This document shows, one piece after another, positions 1-8,625 of a stretch of 64,000 nucleotides of DNA. The DNA is taken from assembly GCF_000788395.1 (NCBI RefSeq), contig NZ_CP009888.1:682001-746000 (forward strand), written 5' to 3'. A program made the position numbers and the translations under genes. The notes below the pieces were generated by a model. It ran no database searches, was not told where the DNA came from, and worked only from the letters and a program-made list of their open reading frames with translations. Positions within the stretch are counted from its first letter, which is position 1. Each line of letters opens with the position of its first letter. Source of the DNA: Pseudoalteromonas piratica (lineage in GTDB: Bacteria; Pseudomonadota; Gammaproteobacteria; Enterobacterales; Alteromonadaceae).

Positions 1-1225
1 ACCAGGTATCACTTTGGTACTGGCTATCCCATGCATAGGTATATGCATCTCTTGCAAGCCATGGGCGTTTGGTTTTAGTGGCCAGCATGCCAGTTTGCCA
101 ATTTTTAGCTGCCGTTTGCTCGGTGTAGTTAATTCGCCCGGCATAAAAATCCTTGCCCGCATCTGAGGCCAAATTGTCCTCAGCAACCGCAAAACCAGCC
201 AACTGTAAGTTTTCACCTTGATGTACAAACCGTGCAGCGACATCGATTGGGGTAATCAGTTCACTATTATCATCACTACTCGCGCCAATTCGACGGGTAT
301 GAATCAGCTTTGTATTTCGCTCAGATGGAATACTAAACACACTAATATCTTGTGTGAAAAACGGACGTTTATCAGTGCGGAGAGTCTCTACTGCCGAGTA
401 GTTAAGTACTACTTCATCACTATCAACTTGACCAAAATCGGGGTTAACAGCCACACTCAACTTCTGGTGATGATTTGGTTTATAGACTAAATCAAAGCCT
501 AAGTTTGCTTCACTATCATTCGCCACCAAATTGTTTGAGTAGCTTGCATATGGCACAAATGCCCATTGCTGACTTTGGGGGATTTTTACCTCTACTTTTG
601 GCATTTCTAGGTAAAAGTCGCTATTTCCTGTAGTTTGCTGTTGTGAACCATAAATATAGTTTTTTGCCAGATCATATAATTGCAGTGACACACCTACTTG
701 CGAGTAGCCATGTGCATCTTGTTTATGGCGAAACGATACCGCATGCCAAGGAATAAACGCTTCTATCGACCAAAACTGTTCGCTTTCATAGAAGGCAGAT
801 TGCCAAGCGCCATCCCAATCATAGTCGGTCGCCAGCTGCGGTGTTAACACCGCATCTTGGATCCCCCCACCTAAGGTCACTGCAAACAAGTATGCGCCAC
901 TGCCATCTCCCGAAAAGTCGACAACAAAGCGATTAAAGTCTGCCTGCATAAACGCATCTTGTAAGTTGTATTGCTTTTGCCTTTGATTAGCTGGCTGATA
1001 GTTAATCATGCCAATGTACATGCCTTTTTGGTCACTGTAGACACGCCCTTCTACTTTGTTTTTATGCTCAGACAGTGTTGCAGGCACAACTTGATAGAAT
1101 GTTTGGTATTTGGTGGCATCTTGCCAAACAAGTTCTGATAGCTTTCCATCGAGAACGATCTCAGATTGGCTTGCTCCTGAGGTAAAACTAACAAGCGTTA
1201 ATGCGTAAAATAAGGGTGTTTTCAT
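1..1225 (-). CDS. DUF5916-type outer-membrane protein, 5' part only (runs off the window)
   Basis: The minus frame is open from an ATG at 1225 to the window edge, giving about 408 residues with no stop. It begins MKTPLFYALTLVSFTSGASQ, a clear Sec signal peptide. The mature start SEIVLDGKLSELVWQDA resembles a CBM9-like carbohydrate-binding module, and the following part (for example NPDFGQVDSDE and the stretch around LNYSAVETLRTDKRPFF) fits the DUF5916 family, whose members have an N-terminal CBM9-like module and a C-terminal beta-barrel predicted to lie in the outer membrane. The barrel itself would be off the left edge. The family's biochemical role is not established. It diverges from the CadC-like regulator at 1389 over 163 bp, so that regulator may control it; this is inference. 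Confidence 0.75.
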   Translation of the reverse strand, partial: MKTPLFYALTLVSFTSGASQSEIVLDGKLSELVWQDATKYQTFYQVVPATLSEHKNKVEGRVYSDQKGMYIGMINYQPANQRQKQYNLQDAFMQADFNRFVVDFSGDGSGAYLFAVTLGGGIQDAVLTPQLATDYDWDGAWQSAFYESEQFWSIEAFIPWHAVSFRHKQDAHGYSQVGVSLQLYDLAKNYIYGSQQQTTGNSDFYLEMPKVEVKIPQSQQWAFVPYASYSNNLVANDSEANLGFDLVYKPNHHQKLSVAVNPDFGQVDSDEVVLNYSAVETLRTDKRPFFTQDISVFSIPSERNTKLIHTRRIGASSDDNSELITPIDVAARFVHQGENLQLAGFAVAEDNLASDAGKDFYAGRINYTEQTAAKNWQTGMLATKTKRPWLARDAYTYAWDSQYQSDTW

Positions 1226-1388
1226 AACTGCTCTTTGACGGTTGAATTACCTTCCATATGACCAGAAAACAGTTCGAAAAAAGCTGATTTTTTTCTTAAT
1301 AAAGCTGCTAGAAGTCTTATATTTATTGACTTTCATCTGCAAAACCGTATTTTTGTTGTTAAAACAATAAAAGGCATGTTCACCCGCT

Positions 1389-3380
1389 ATGGAAATCGCT
1401 CAACAGCCACAACAAGGCACATTTAGATTCGCAGAATTTGAATTCAATGCAGCTAAAGATGAGCTATGCCTATGGCAAACCGGCCAAATAGAAAAACTTG
1501 AGCCGCAAGTATCTCAATTGCTTGCCATGCTGATTAATAATGCCCAGCAAGTCATTTCAAAAGAGCATATCCAAACTGCCTTATGGCCAAATACGATTGT
1601 TGAACAAAACAGCCTTTATCAACTATTAACTAAGCTACGAAAATTACTCAACGACAGCTCGCGTAACCCTAAATTTATTAAAACCGTGCCGAAGAAAGGT
1701 TACTGCTTTATTGCTGAGGTGGAGTTAATCAAAGACCAACCCTCTGTGGTAAAAACCATTGAACGCACGCGTAAAATCCACCCGCTCGTTGCCGTTTTAC
1801 CAATCTTAATTGTGTGCTTTAGCGTGTGGGCATTTTTTAATAGCCAAGAACCGACATTTGAAGAGCCCCACTATCAATTGCACGATGTCAGTTATGAACT
1901 CGGTTTAGAATTTGATGTGAATGTTCATCGTGAGCACAATTTAATGGCTTATATCAAAGACATCAAAACCCTCACGATCACAGACAAGCAAGGCACTCTG
2001 CTATTTAATCGTACTTTTGCCCATCGCGTTGGTTTCCCTGCATGGCAACATCAAGGCAAGCTATTAGCCTATTGGCAATTTATTGAAGACAGATGCGAAC
2101 TTTCCGTTATCTCACCGCAAGGTGCCACCAGTCACAAAGCAAAAGGCATTGCCTGTGAATCAGCTAAGCCGCCGGTATGGAAGTCTAATGACGAGTTGAT
2201 TTTAAGCGTATTACAACAAGGTACATTAGTGCCCTACTTATACCGTATTGGCACTGAAGAGCTTATTCCAATGCCGCTTGAACGCCCAGCTCAAGCAGAA
2301 TATAAAGGCGCAATTTCAGCATGGGATAACCGCGTCTATTTCTTATTTAATTACATTGATCATACCAGCAAACTCATCTCACTTGATGGTAAAACAGCGC
2401 TTAGTTGGCCATTTCCTGTATGGTTAGTTGCATATAACCCAAACAATGGCGCAATTATTAGTAACGATGAAAGCCAGCGTCATAATTTAATCGCAACTCA
2501 TCGCGATGGTCAAAGCTACCCTGTTTACAATACGGCTCAAGGCCTCTTTACCAGTGTGTCTATCGATAAGCATGGCGACATTTACACCGCAATTGAAAGC
2601 TGGCAGGTGAATATTCGCGATAAAGATAATTTACCGATTTTCTCAACGTCAAGCATTGACTATTTACCGGTCAGTAATAGTTTGGGTGAAACCGCGTTTA
2701 TGTCGCGTCGCAGCGGGGTTTGTGAAGTCTATTTGCATGCTGATAATAAGGTAACAAGGTTGTCGAATCATAAAGGCTACGAATACGTTAAGTTTTTAGA
2801 GTGGCGTCCTGATTTAAGCATGTTGTTATCAAATCGCGATATGGATTTGGCGTTATATGATAGAAAGAGCCAAATCTTGCAGTTTACCACTGAGCTTAAT
2901 AGCACCATAAAAAATACCGGTTGGTATGATATGCAAACCGTTTACGCCTTTGATGGCAAGCAGGTTCAACTTTATGATTTGCAAGGTAGAATGCTCAAAA
3001 GTATCGACTTAAATGCTCAATTTGCTTACTACGATAACCATAACCAGCGCTGGTTAATACTGCAGGAGCATCAACTGTACAGCAAAGCTGAGTTATCTCT
3101 TGATGGTGAAAAGCTTGCTAAACTAAGCAATGAGCAAACGAACTTATTACACAATATACGTATAAAAAACAACGCATTGTATTGGCAGTCATCGTGGTCA
3201 AAGCAAGATAAAATTTGGCGTCTCGATTTGGCAAATCCAAACGATATTTCTCTTGTGAAGCAGGGCAATTTAATTTGGCACTTTGATATTGATCCATACG
3301 AACAACTTACCATTGCCAGAATGGAAGCGATTGAAGGTGACATAAAACGTCTTTCACCAGAACCAACGCAAAAGCAATAA
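1389..3380 (+). CDS. CadC-like membrane-anchored winged-helix regulator with a periplasmic sensor domain
   Basis: This 663-residue protein has an OmpR/PhoB-type winged helix at about residues 12-112 (the end, FIKTVPKKGYCFIAEV, is the typical wing hairpin). A single membrane span follows at about 132-150, and about 510 residues lie on the periplasmic side. There is no receiver domain, so it is a ToxR/CadC-type one-component regulator and not a response regulator. The periplasmic part is rich in repeated beta-strand patterns with Trp and Tyr, suggesting a TolB-like or beta-propeller sensor, but I cannot name the ligand. It diverges from the DUF5916 gene and is followed convergently by a small DUF4144-like gene 9 bp away. 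The regulatory target is unknown; the divergent neighbour is the simplest guess. Confidence 0.85.
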   Translation: MEIAQQPQQGTFRFAEFEFNAAKDELCLWQTGQIEKLEPQVSQLLAMLINNAQQVISKEHIQTALWPNTIVEQNSLYQLLTKLRKLLNDSSRNPKFIKTVPKKGYCFIAEVELIKDQPSVVKTIERTRKIHPLVAVLPILIVCFSVWAFFNSQEPTFEEPHYQLHDVSYELGLEFDVNVHREHNLMAYIKDIKTLTITDKQGTLLFNRTFAHRVGFPAWQHQGKLLAYWQFIEDRCELSVISPQGATSHKAKGIACESAKPPVWKSNDELILSVLQQGTLVPYLYRIGTEELIPMPLERPAQAEYKGAISAWDNRVYFLFNYIDHTSKLISLDGKTALSWPFPVWLVAYNPNNGAIISNDESQRHNLIATHRDGQSYPVYNTAQGLFTSVSIDKHGDIYTAIESWQVNIRDKDNLPIFSTSSIDYLPVSNSLGETAFMSRRSGVCEVYLHADNKVTRLSNHKGYEYVKFLEWRPDLSMLLSNRDMDLALYDRKSQILQFTTELNSTIKNTGWYDMQTVYAFDGKQVQLYDLQGRMLKSIDLNAQFAYYDNHNQRWLILQEHQLYSKAELSLDGEKLAKLSNEQTNLLHNIRIKNNALYWQSSWSKQDKIWRLDLANPNDISLVKQGNLIWHFDIDPYEQLTIARMEAIEGDIKRLSPEPTQKQ

Positions 3381-3389
3381 CCTTAAATG

Positions 3390-3707
3390 CTAGCGACTTT
3401 CTTTTACAAACGTGATGCCTTCAGCAAAGTTGGTAATTCGCATTTTTGTTATACAGCAATTCGCTAACGCAAAAGCATGCTTTTGCAATAGTTGCTCAAA
3501 CTCGGTTAGTTCAAACGACTGCGGCGCATCAAATCTGCCATTTGAAAGGCATTTATAGCGCAAACCTTGGCTATCAATTAACGCATCATCACATACAAAG
3601 CTTGCACTTAAGTCCTGTAATTGCTGCGCACTGGCGACATACTCCAATTCATCATCACCGTAATAGTGAATAATAACCGGATAGTGAAGCGTCTCAATTA
3701 AATTCAT
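3390..3707 (-). CDS. Small conserved protein, probably DUF4144 family
   Basis: A 105-residue cytosolic protein without signal peptide or membrane span. It starts MNLIETLHYPVIIHYYGDDELEYV, and contains DDALIDSQGLRYKCLS and a basic end. The pattern of a short alpha/beta protein opening with 'PaIi.y.gddEL.yv' fits my memory of the DUF4144 family of Vibrio, Shewanella and Pseudoalteromonas, whose function is unknown. It is convergent with the CadC-like regulator and divergent from the GntR operon, sharing only 65 bp of upstream DNA with it, so the GntR operator at 3732-3770 could also affect this gene. The family name is from memory; a domain search would decide. Confidence 0.6.
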   Translation of the reverse strand: MNLIETLHYPVIIHYYGDDELEYVASAQQLQDLSASFVCDDALIDSQGLRYKCLSNGRFDAPQSFELTEFEQLLQKHAFALANCCITKMRITNFAEGITFVKESR

Positions 3708-3731
3708 TTTAAGATTGACTTATTTTTAAAC

Positions 3732-3770
3732 TGTATTAGTGTATTAATACACCTTTAAATTACTAATACA
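3732..3770. promoter_or_regulatory. Putative GntR (YtrA-type) operator upstream of the ABC operon
   Basis: An inverted repeat TGTATTAGT (3732-3740) / ACTAATACA (3762-3770) encloses a perfect 14-bp palindrome GTGTATTAATACAC (3739-3752). It ends two bases before the start codon of the GntR gene. Self-regulation through such palindromes is usual for YtrA-type GntR repressors. Confidence 0.65.
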
Positions 3771-3772
3771 CT

Positions 3773-4177
3773 ATGAGCATAGAATTAATTCATGCAATTT
3801 ACACCATAAATACCCAAGCTGCGAGTGCGCTCTACCGCCAGGTGATGGAGCAAACCAAACAGGGCATTCGTGCTGGTTTGTTACAACCAGGGCAACAGCT
3901 GCCATCTGTTCGGGTAATGGCGTCATGCTTACAGGTCAACCCAATGACAATATCAAAGGCGTTTTCCCAATTAGAGCAACAAGGTGTGCTGGAAAGGCGC
4001 AAGGGCATCGGCATGCTGGTGGCAGAGCAACACAATATTAGTAATTACAATGAGTCGCTAACCTCTAAGTGCGACGAGTTTATTCAATTAGCAAAGCAAT
4101 ACAAGCTTTCTGACGATGCAATCATCACCCTAATTCAAGATTCGCTTTCGGCACAAAGTAACAGGACCAAACCATGA
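3773..4177 (+). CDS. GntR-family transcriptional regulator, YtrA subfamily
   Basis: A 134-residue protein with an N-terminal GntR winged helix: the segment around LLQPGQQLPSVRVMASCLQV is followed by NPMTISKAFSQLEQQGVLERRKGIG, the recognition helix and wing. The C-terminal part is only about 40 residues, too short for FadR- or HutC-type ligand domains and right for the YtrA subfamily, which usually represses a linked ABC transporter. The stop overlaps the ATG of the next gene by 4 bp (4174-4177), so the genes are translationally coupled. The operator-like palindromes just upstream suggest autoregulation. Confidence 0.9.
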   Translation: MSIELIHAIYTINTQAASALYRQVMEQTKQGIRAGLLQPGQQLPSVRVMASCLQVNPMTISKAFSQLEQQGVLERRKGIGMLVAEQHNISNYNESLTSKCDEFIQLAKQYKLSDDAIITLIQDSLSAQSNRTKP

Positions 4178-5061
4178 CTCAGCCTATCATCACCATAGAA
4201 AAAGCCATAAAATCATATAATAGCCTGCGTGTTCTCGATAAGCTCAATTGGCAAGTAAACGAAGGCGATATTGTTGGCTTGCTGGGTAAAAATGCGGCTG
4301 GAAAAAGCACCCTATTAGAATCGATAATGGGGCTGCGCGAGCTAGAGCAAGGTGAAATCAAATTGTGGGGCTACCAATGGCACGAGTTACCGCAAAGCCA
4401 AAAGCAAAAAATAGGGTATGTTGCACAAACTAGTTCAGCGTTTGAATGGATGAAAGTATCGCAATACCTTAATTATATTTGTCAGTTTTTCCCAAGTTGG
4501 GATAAAGCCTATTGTGAAACCTTGCTAAAACGTTGGCGCATCAGTGATGATCAAGTGATCAGTAAACTGTCGGGCGGGCAAAAACAAATGCTGGATGTTG
4601 TACAAGCTTTATCTATTCGCCCAGAGCTGCTTATTTTAGATGAGCCTGTTGCACATCTTGACCCTAATATGCGCCGCGCGTTTTTAAAAGAAGTGATTGA
4701 TTTGTGTTGTGAGCACGGCACAACTGTGATTTTTTCAACTCATATTGTGTCGGACTTAGAACGCGTAGCAAATCGTGTTGCTGTGCTGCAGTTTGGTGTC
4801 ATTCGTCACTACTATGAGCTTGACGAGTTAAAGGCAAGCATCGCAAAACTCAGCTTTGCCAACAGTGAAAAAACAAACTTATTAGAAAAAGATGCTAGCA
4901 TCAGCAAGCTACAACAGTTTGGTGATACCACAACCACCAGCATCATTGCACCATTGAAAAAGCCAATTGATGAGTGGTGTGCCTTCTATGGCATAGACGC
5001 AACCATCCAACCTATGAACTTGGAGGATTGGTATTTGGAGGTAGCAAATGAATTTGTTTAA
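4174..5061 (+). CDS. ABC transporter ATP-binding protein
   Basis: A 295-residue ABC ATPase. It has a Walker A motif GLLGKNAAGKST (about residues 35-46), a signature LSGGQKQ, a Walker B LLILDEPVAHLDP, and a switch His in IFSTHIVSDLERV. It belongs to the group linked to YtrA-type regulators, often exporters or bacteriocin/lipid-stress systems, but the substrate cannot be read from sequence. The last ~90 residues are a poorly conserved regulatory tail. It overlaps the GntR gene by 4 bp and the following permease gene by 14 bp, so the three are one translationally coupled operon. Confidence 0.9.
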   Translation: MTQPIITIEKAIKSYNSLRVLDKLNWQVNEGDIVGLLGKNAAGKSTLLESIMGLRELEQGEIKLWGYQWHELPQSQKQKIGYVAQTSSAFEWMKVSQYLNYICQFFPSWDKAYCETLLKRWRISDDQVISKLSGGQKQMLDVVQALSIRPELLILDEPVAHLDPNMRRAFLKEVIDLCCEHGTTVIFSTHIVSDLERVANRVAVLQFGVIRHYYELDELKASIAKLSFANSEKTNLLEKDASISKLQQFGDTTTTSIIAPLKKPIDEWCAFYGIDATIQPMNLEDWYLEVANEFV

Positions 5062-6319
5062 ATCAAACGCATTAGTATTGATGCGAAATGGCACGATAGC
5101 GCTGCCATTTATGCTGATTTTATCCATTGTATTTAATCTGTTGTGGCAACAAAAAGCATTGGATCCTACAACTTTCCGCTACATCAAGACGTATTTATTG
5201 ATAACCAGTTTACCCTCATTATTCTTTGGCTTTATGCTGGGGATTGGACTACAAAAGCTTAAAGCTCACTACCTGTGGGTGACAAATGAGGAATATCGCT
5301 ATTCCATCTTAAAAACAGGGCTTTTCCTGGCTGTGCTAGGGGCGTTGTTTATGAGCGTATTTATTACCTTTAATAGCGAAGTTGCAATACATTACCTCTT
5401 TTTACCCATCAGCTTTGCAATTATTGGACTATTTGTTAACAGTTCATCTTCTTTGAAGTACAACATTATGCGCAACTTAGCTTGCTCAGGATTGTTAATT
5501 GCCATGATGTTTGAAATAACCCATGAAGCAGTGAAGTTGGTGATTATCGTAACCTGCTGCTACGCCATTTACTCAGAATTTAGCACATCAAAACGTGCTT
5601 CATTAAGCAGTAAATCAATGATGCTTACGGATCGCCAATCGGTGATTTGGTGGAATGGTAAGTTAGCCACATTCACCGCTAAGTTTAAAAAGTCATACAA
5701 TAAAGATATCGCTTGGTCCGTTTGTTATCCTCAAACCAAAATGGGCTATATGGGAGGTTACTTCGCAGCCATTTTTGCCTTTTTATTAGCAACCAACGAT
5801 AACGAAGTTTTGGTAAGCTTTTTATTGTTATCGCTAGTTGTTGGCTGCCAGTTTCCAGTATATCAGGAGTTTTCGCAACTTAAGCACCAGCTCAAAGCCA
5901 TTGCACATTGTTTTGCAGATAAACAAAGTGTAATTAGCGGCATTATTTATAGTTTTGATAAGGTAGTACTGAGAAATACCTCCCTGATTTTTGCAGCAAT
6001 TGTGAGTATTACGCTATTTCGCCAAGATACCGATGCGGCAATCAAAATTGCATTTTTAGCACTCTTTGCAACAGCCATATTTTTAGCATTCGCACCTCTT
6101 TTGCTGGTGTTTTTTAATGGCTGTATTAATGCAAAAAACATTGTAATGTTTCTGGTAATTTGTGGTTTTGAAATCGGTATTTTTGGGCTCGTCCACTATA
6201 GCAGTGAACAACTTAGCATCTATTTGATTGGTATTGCTGTGCTCATAGTTTCAGGAGTAATTCGTTATTTCACGCAACAACATATTACGCGGCAACCCCT
6301 TGAAAAAATAATTAACTAA
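5048..6319 (+). CDS. Multi-span membrane protein, presumed ABC permease partner
   Basis: A 423-residue, very hydrophobic protein with roughly ten to twelve predicted membrane spans, for example IALPFMLILSIVFNLLWQQ, LPSLFFGFMLGIGLQ and FLALFATAIFLAFAPLLLVF. I do not recognise a named family motif. Its start lies 14 bp inside the upstream ATPase gene, and the GntR-ATPase-permease order is the classic arrangement of YtrA-regulated transporters, so the permease role is inferred from context. A perfect palindrome lies 5 bp after its stop. Confidence 0.75.
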   Translation: MNLFKSNALVLMRNGTIALPFMLILSIVFNLLWQQKALDPTTFRYIKTYLLITSLPSLFFGFMLGIGLQKLKAHYLWVTNEEYRYSILKTGLFLAVLGALFMSVFITFNSEVAIHYLFLPISFAIIGLFVNSSSSLKYNIMRNLACSGLLIAMMFEITHEAVKLVIIVTCCYAIYSEFSTSKRASLSSKSMMLTDRQSVIWWNGKLATFTAKFKKSYNKDIAWSVCYPQTKMGYMGGYFAAIFAFLLATNDNEVLVSFLLLSLVVGCQFPVYQEFSQLKHQLKAIAHCFADKQSVISGIIYSFDKVVLRNTSLIFAAIVSITLFRQDTDAAIKIAFLALFATAIFLAFAPLLLVFFNGCINAKNIVMFLVICGFEIGIFGLVHYSSEQLSIYLIGIAVLIVSGVIRYFTQQHITRQPLEKIIN

Positions 6320-6323
6320 CTAA

Positions 6324-6337
6324 ACCTAGCGCTAGGT
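6324..6337. repeat. Perfect 14-bp palindrome after the ABC operon
   Basis: ACCTAGCGCTAGGT is self-complementary along its whole length, 5 bp after the permease stop and about 80 bp before the next gene. No T-run follows, so it is not a canonical terminator. It could be an operator for the following cluster. Confidence 0.4.
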
Positions 6338-6419
6338 CAAGTTTGTTGAAATAAAATGCATTGTTCCAATTAATTCAATAGGCTAGAGTAGAAAAAAGTC
6401 GTATGAATGATGTAGTACA

Positions 6420-7184
6420 ATGCAATTTTTTTGTTTTTGTTGTGTAAAAACTTGGTTAGCGATAGTTACGGCTTACATGCTGCTGGCAAATCAGGTCATC
6501 GCTTTAGAAAAAGCACATCCCATTACGTATTATACCGAATTGTATCCTCCTTCGAGTTATTACTATAACGACAAACTTATTGGTTTATCTGTCGATGTAA
6601 TTAAGCTAATTTGGCAAGATCAAGGCATTGCTGAGCAACCTATTTTGGTCGTGCCTTGGGCCCGCGGTTATCAAGAAATCACCCATAAACCCAATACAGC
6701 GCTATTTGCAATGTCGAAAACAGCTGATCGTGCAGCAAAATTTAAATGGGTAGGGCCGTTATTCACAGCTGAGTATTACCTTATTGCGCACTCAGATTCT
6801 CAGTATTCAATAACTGATATCGCTGACGTTTATGATAAGTCTATCGCTGTGATCCGCAATGATGTAACCCAAAATTTAATTTATGACACTGAATTTCCCC
6901 ATGAGCAGATTATCGCAGCAAAAAGCATGAATGACGCGTTGGCTCTGTTTACTGCAAAGCGAGTGAATTTATTAGCCATCTCTAAATCTGGACTTAATGC
7001 AGCAATGGAGCAAAGAAAACTTGGCAAAGATCAATTTAAACGTATTCTTTTACTTAACGTAATTGATGACTACATTGCATTTAGCAAAGATACGCCCGAC
7101 GAAATTGTGCATGCATTTCAAAGCAGTTTAGATAAATTAAAAGAACAGCATTTAGCACTTAAGGAAGAATATAAACTACATTAG
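6420..7184 (+). CDS. Periplasmic solute-binding protein, SBP_bac_3 (amino-acid type) family
   Basis: A 254-residue exported protein with a hydrophobic N-terminus ending near NQVIALEKA, a probable signal peptide. Family traits are ITYYTELYPPSSYYYNDKLIGLSVDVIKLI near the start, the RGYQEI and SKTADRAAKFKWVGP segments, and DVYDKSIAVIRNDV in lobe 2. Many such orphan proteins in marine gammaproteobacteria are not linked to a permease, and none is present here. The next gene, a prenyltransferase, starts 10 bp downstream, so the two are probably cotranscribed. The ligand is unknown. Confidence 0.85.
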   Translation: MQFFCFCCVKTWLAIVTAYMLLANQVIALEKAHPITYYTELYPPSSYYYNDKLIGLSVDVIKLIWQDQGIAEQPILVVPWARGYQEITHKPNTALFAMSKTADRAAKFKWVGPLFTAEYYLIAHSDSQYSITDIADVYDKSIAVIRNDVTQNLIYDTEFPHEQIIAAKSMNDALALFTAKRVNLLAISKSGLNAAMEQRKLGKDQFKRILLLNVIDDYIAFSKDTPDEIVHAFQSSLDKLKEQHLALKEEYKLH

Positions 7185-7194
7185 GATCTGCTTT

Positions 7195-8094
7195 ATGAAT
7201 AACTTCATTGCAGCGTTACCCGCAATCAGACCACCATTTTTAACCTTAGCCCCTGTGTCATGCTTGCTTGGTTTAGCTTATTGTTGGTATCTAGGTTATC
7301 CCATTAATGTGCCATATGCGATGCTCTCAATGTTAGGGGCAACATGTGCTGCAATCGCTGTAAATACAATTAATGAGTATCAAGACTTTCATAGCGGGTT
7401 AGATCTCACAACCGAGCGTACACCTTTTAGTGGTGGCAGTGGTTTATTAAAACAGTATCCGCACTTAGCGCCTTATGTTAAAAAGCTGGCAATTATTGCC
7501 GTTTCAGCCGTATTAGCTGTTGGTGCTTTTTTTATTGTAACCGTCGGTGTATCGCTTATTCCAATTGGCATCTTAGGTTTACTTATTGTTATCACGTATA
7601 CCAAGGTTTTAAACAAGCACCCGTGGCTTTGTTTTATTGCACCCGGGCTTGGGTTTGCTGTTTTAATGCCGATTGGCACATTTGTAGTGCAAACAGGCGA
7701 ATGGCAATTGTCATTGTTTGCTATTACCTTAGTGCCATTCTTAATTACCAATAATTTACTGCTAATTAATCAACTCCCTGACATCACAGCTGACAAAAAT
7801 GTTGGCAGGAACCACCTTGCCATTCAATATGGCGTCAGTTCTGCTCAACATGTATTCACGCTTTCACTCATTATTGCCACTGGTTGCTTAGTCTATTTGG
7901 TATCGAATAGTTATTTGCCAACACTTGCATTAATCGCCTTGCTACCGCTCGGACTTTGCGTAATTTCCTTGGTATACTTATACCGTTTAGGCGATAACAT
8001 TGCGCAACACTTACCAGCGATGGGATTAGTTGCAGCAGCGGCAAATTTAACACCGCTGATGTTATCTCTCGCTTTATTTATGAGTAAAAGATAA
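7195..8094 (+). CDS. UbiA-family prenyltransferase (MenA-like)
   Basis: A 299-residue integral membrane protein with eight to nine predicted spans. The first Asp-rich motif is in NTINEYQDFHSGLDLTTERTP (about residues 62-82) and the second in NQLPDITADKNVGR (about 190-203); both bind the Mg-diphosphate of the prenyl donor. The pattern is nearest to 1,4-dihydroxy-2-naphthoate prenyltransferases and their homologues, but no menaquinone genes are nearby and the aromatic acceptor cannot be fixed. It lies 10 bp after a solute-binding protein gene and 6 bp before a YcxB-like gene. Confidence 0.85.
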   Translation: MNNFIAALPAIRPPFLTLAPVSCLLGLAYCWYLGYPINVPYAMLSMLGATCAAIAVNTINEYQDFHSGLDLTTERTPFSGGSGLLKQYPHLAPYVKKLAIIAVSAVLAVGAFFIVTVGVSLIPIGILGLLIVITYTKVLNKHPWLCFIAPGLGFAVLMPIGTFVVQTGEWQLSLFAITLVPFLITNNLLLINQLPDITADKNVGRNHLAIQYGVSSAQHVFTLSLIIATGCLVYLVSNSYLPTLALIALLPLGLCVISLVYLYRLGDNIAQHLPAMGLVAAAANLTPLMLSLALFMSKR

Positions 8095-8100
8095 TACCCA

Positions 8101-8595
8101 ATGACCATTAGTTACCAGTTCACACTCGATAAAAATTATCTTGAAGAATGTTTTGATGAATCGCTACCACATAGCCCACATCAATCTCCAAAGTATGGCT
8201 TTGCTGGCAGCTTTATTGGCATCGGTATGGGGCTTATTATCTTCACTGATATGGGCGGTGTTGCGCCATATATTATGGTGGGTTTGGGTGTATTAGAGTT
8301 TATTAGCTTTTACTATCGACGCCCATGGTGGCTTGCACGTCAAATGTGGAGTCGGGCATCTAATTCAACAGTCACTATCACCATGAATGATGATGGTATT
8401 GAAAGTAAGAACCCTTATACCGAATCACTGCTAGAGTGGGATCAAATTAAGGAAATAATTCATACCCCTAAGGGTATGATTTTTGTTAACTACAAAGGCC
8501 AACAAACATACCTTTCTAAAGCCTTTATGCCAGATGACACTGAAGGCTTTATTGAAAAGCACCTTGCAGTTTACCAAGTCAATATTATTCGTTAA
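8101..8595 (+). CDS. YcxB-like membrane protein
   Basis: A 164-residue protein with two closely spaced membrane spans (about residues 34-65, around GFAGSFIGIGMGLIIF and YIMVGLGVLEFISF) followed by a beta-rich C-terminal domain (VTITMNDDGIESKNPYTESLLEWDQIKEII...). This is the YcxB-like arrangement, a PH-fold-like domain after two helices. Function is unknown. It is 6 bp downstream of the prenyltransferase gene and probably the last gene of that cluster. It is convergent with the diguanylate cyclase gene. Confidence 0.75.
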   Translation: MTISYQFTLDKNYLEECFDESLPHSPHQSPKYGFAGSFIGIGMGLIIFTDMGGVAPYIMVGLGVLEFISFYYRRPWWLARQMWSRASNSTVTITMNDDGIESKNPYTESLLEWDQIKEIIHTPKGMIFVNYKGQQTYLSKAFMPDDTEGFIEKHLAVYQVNIIR

Positions 8596-8625
8596 CGCAG
8601 CACATGCTGTGCTCGATCTTATGCA

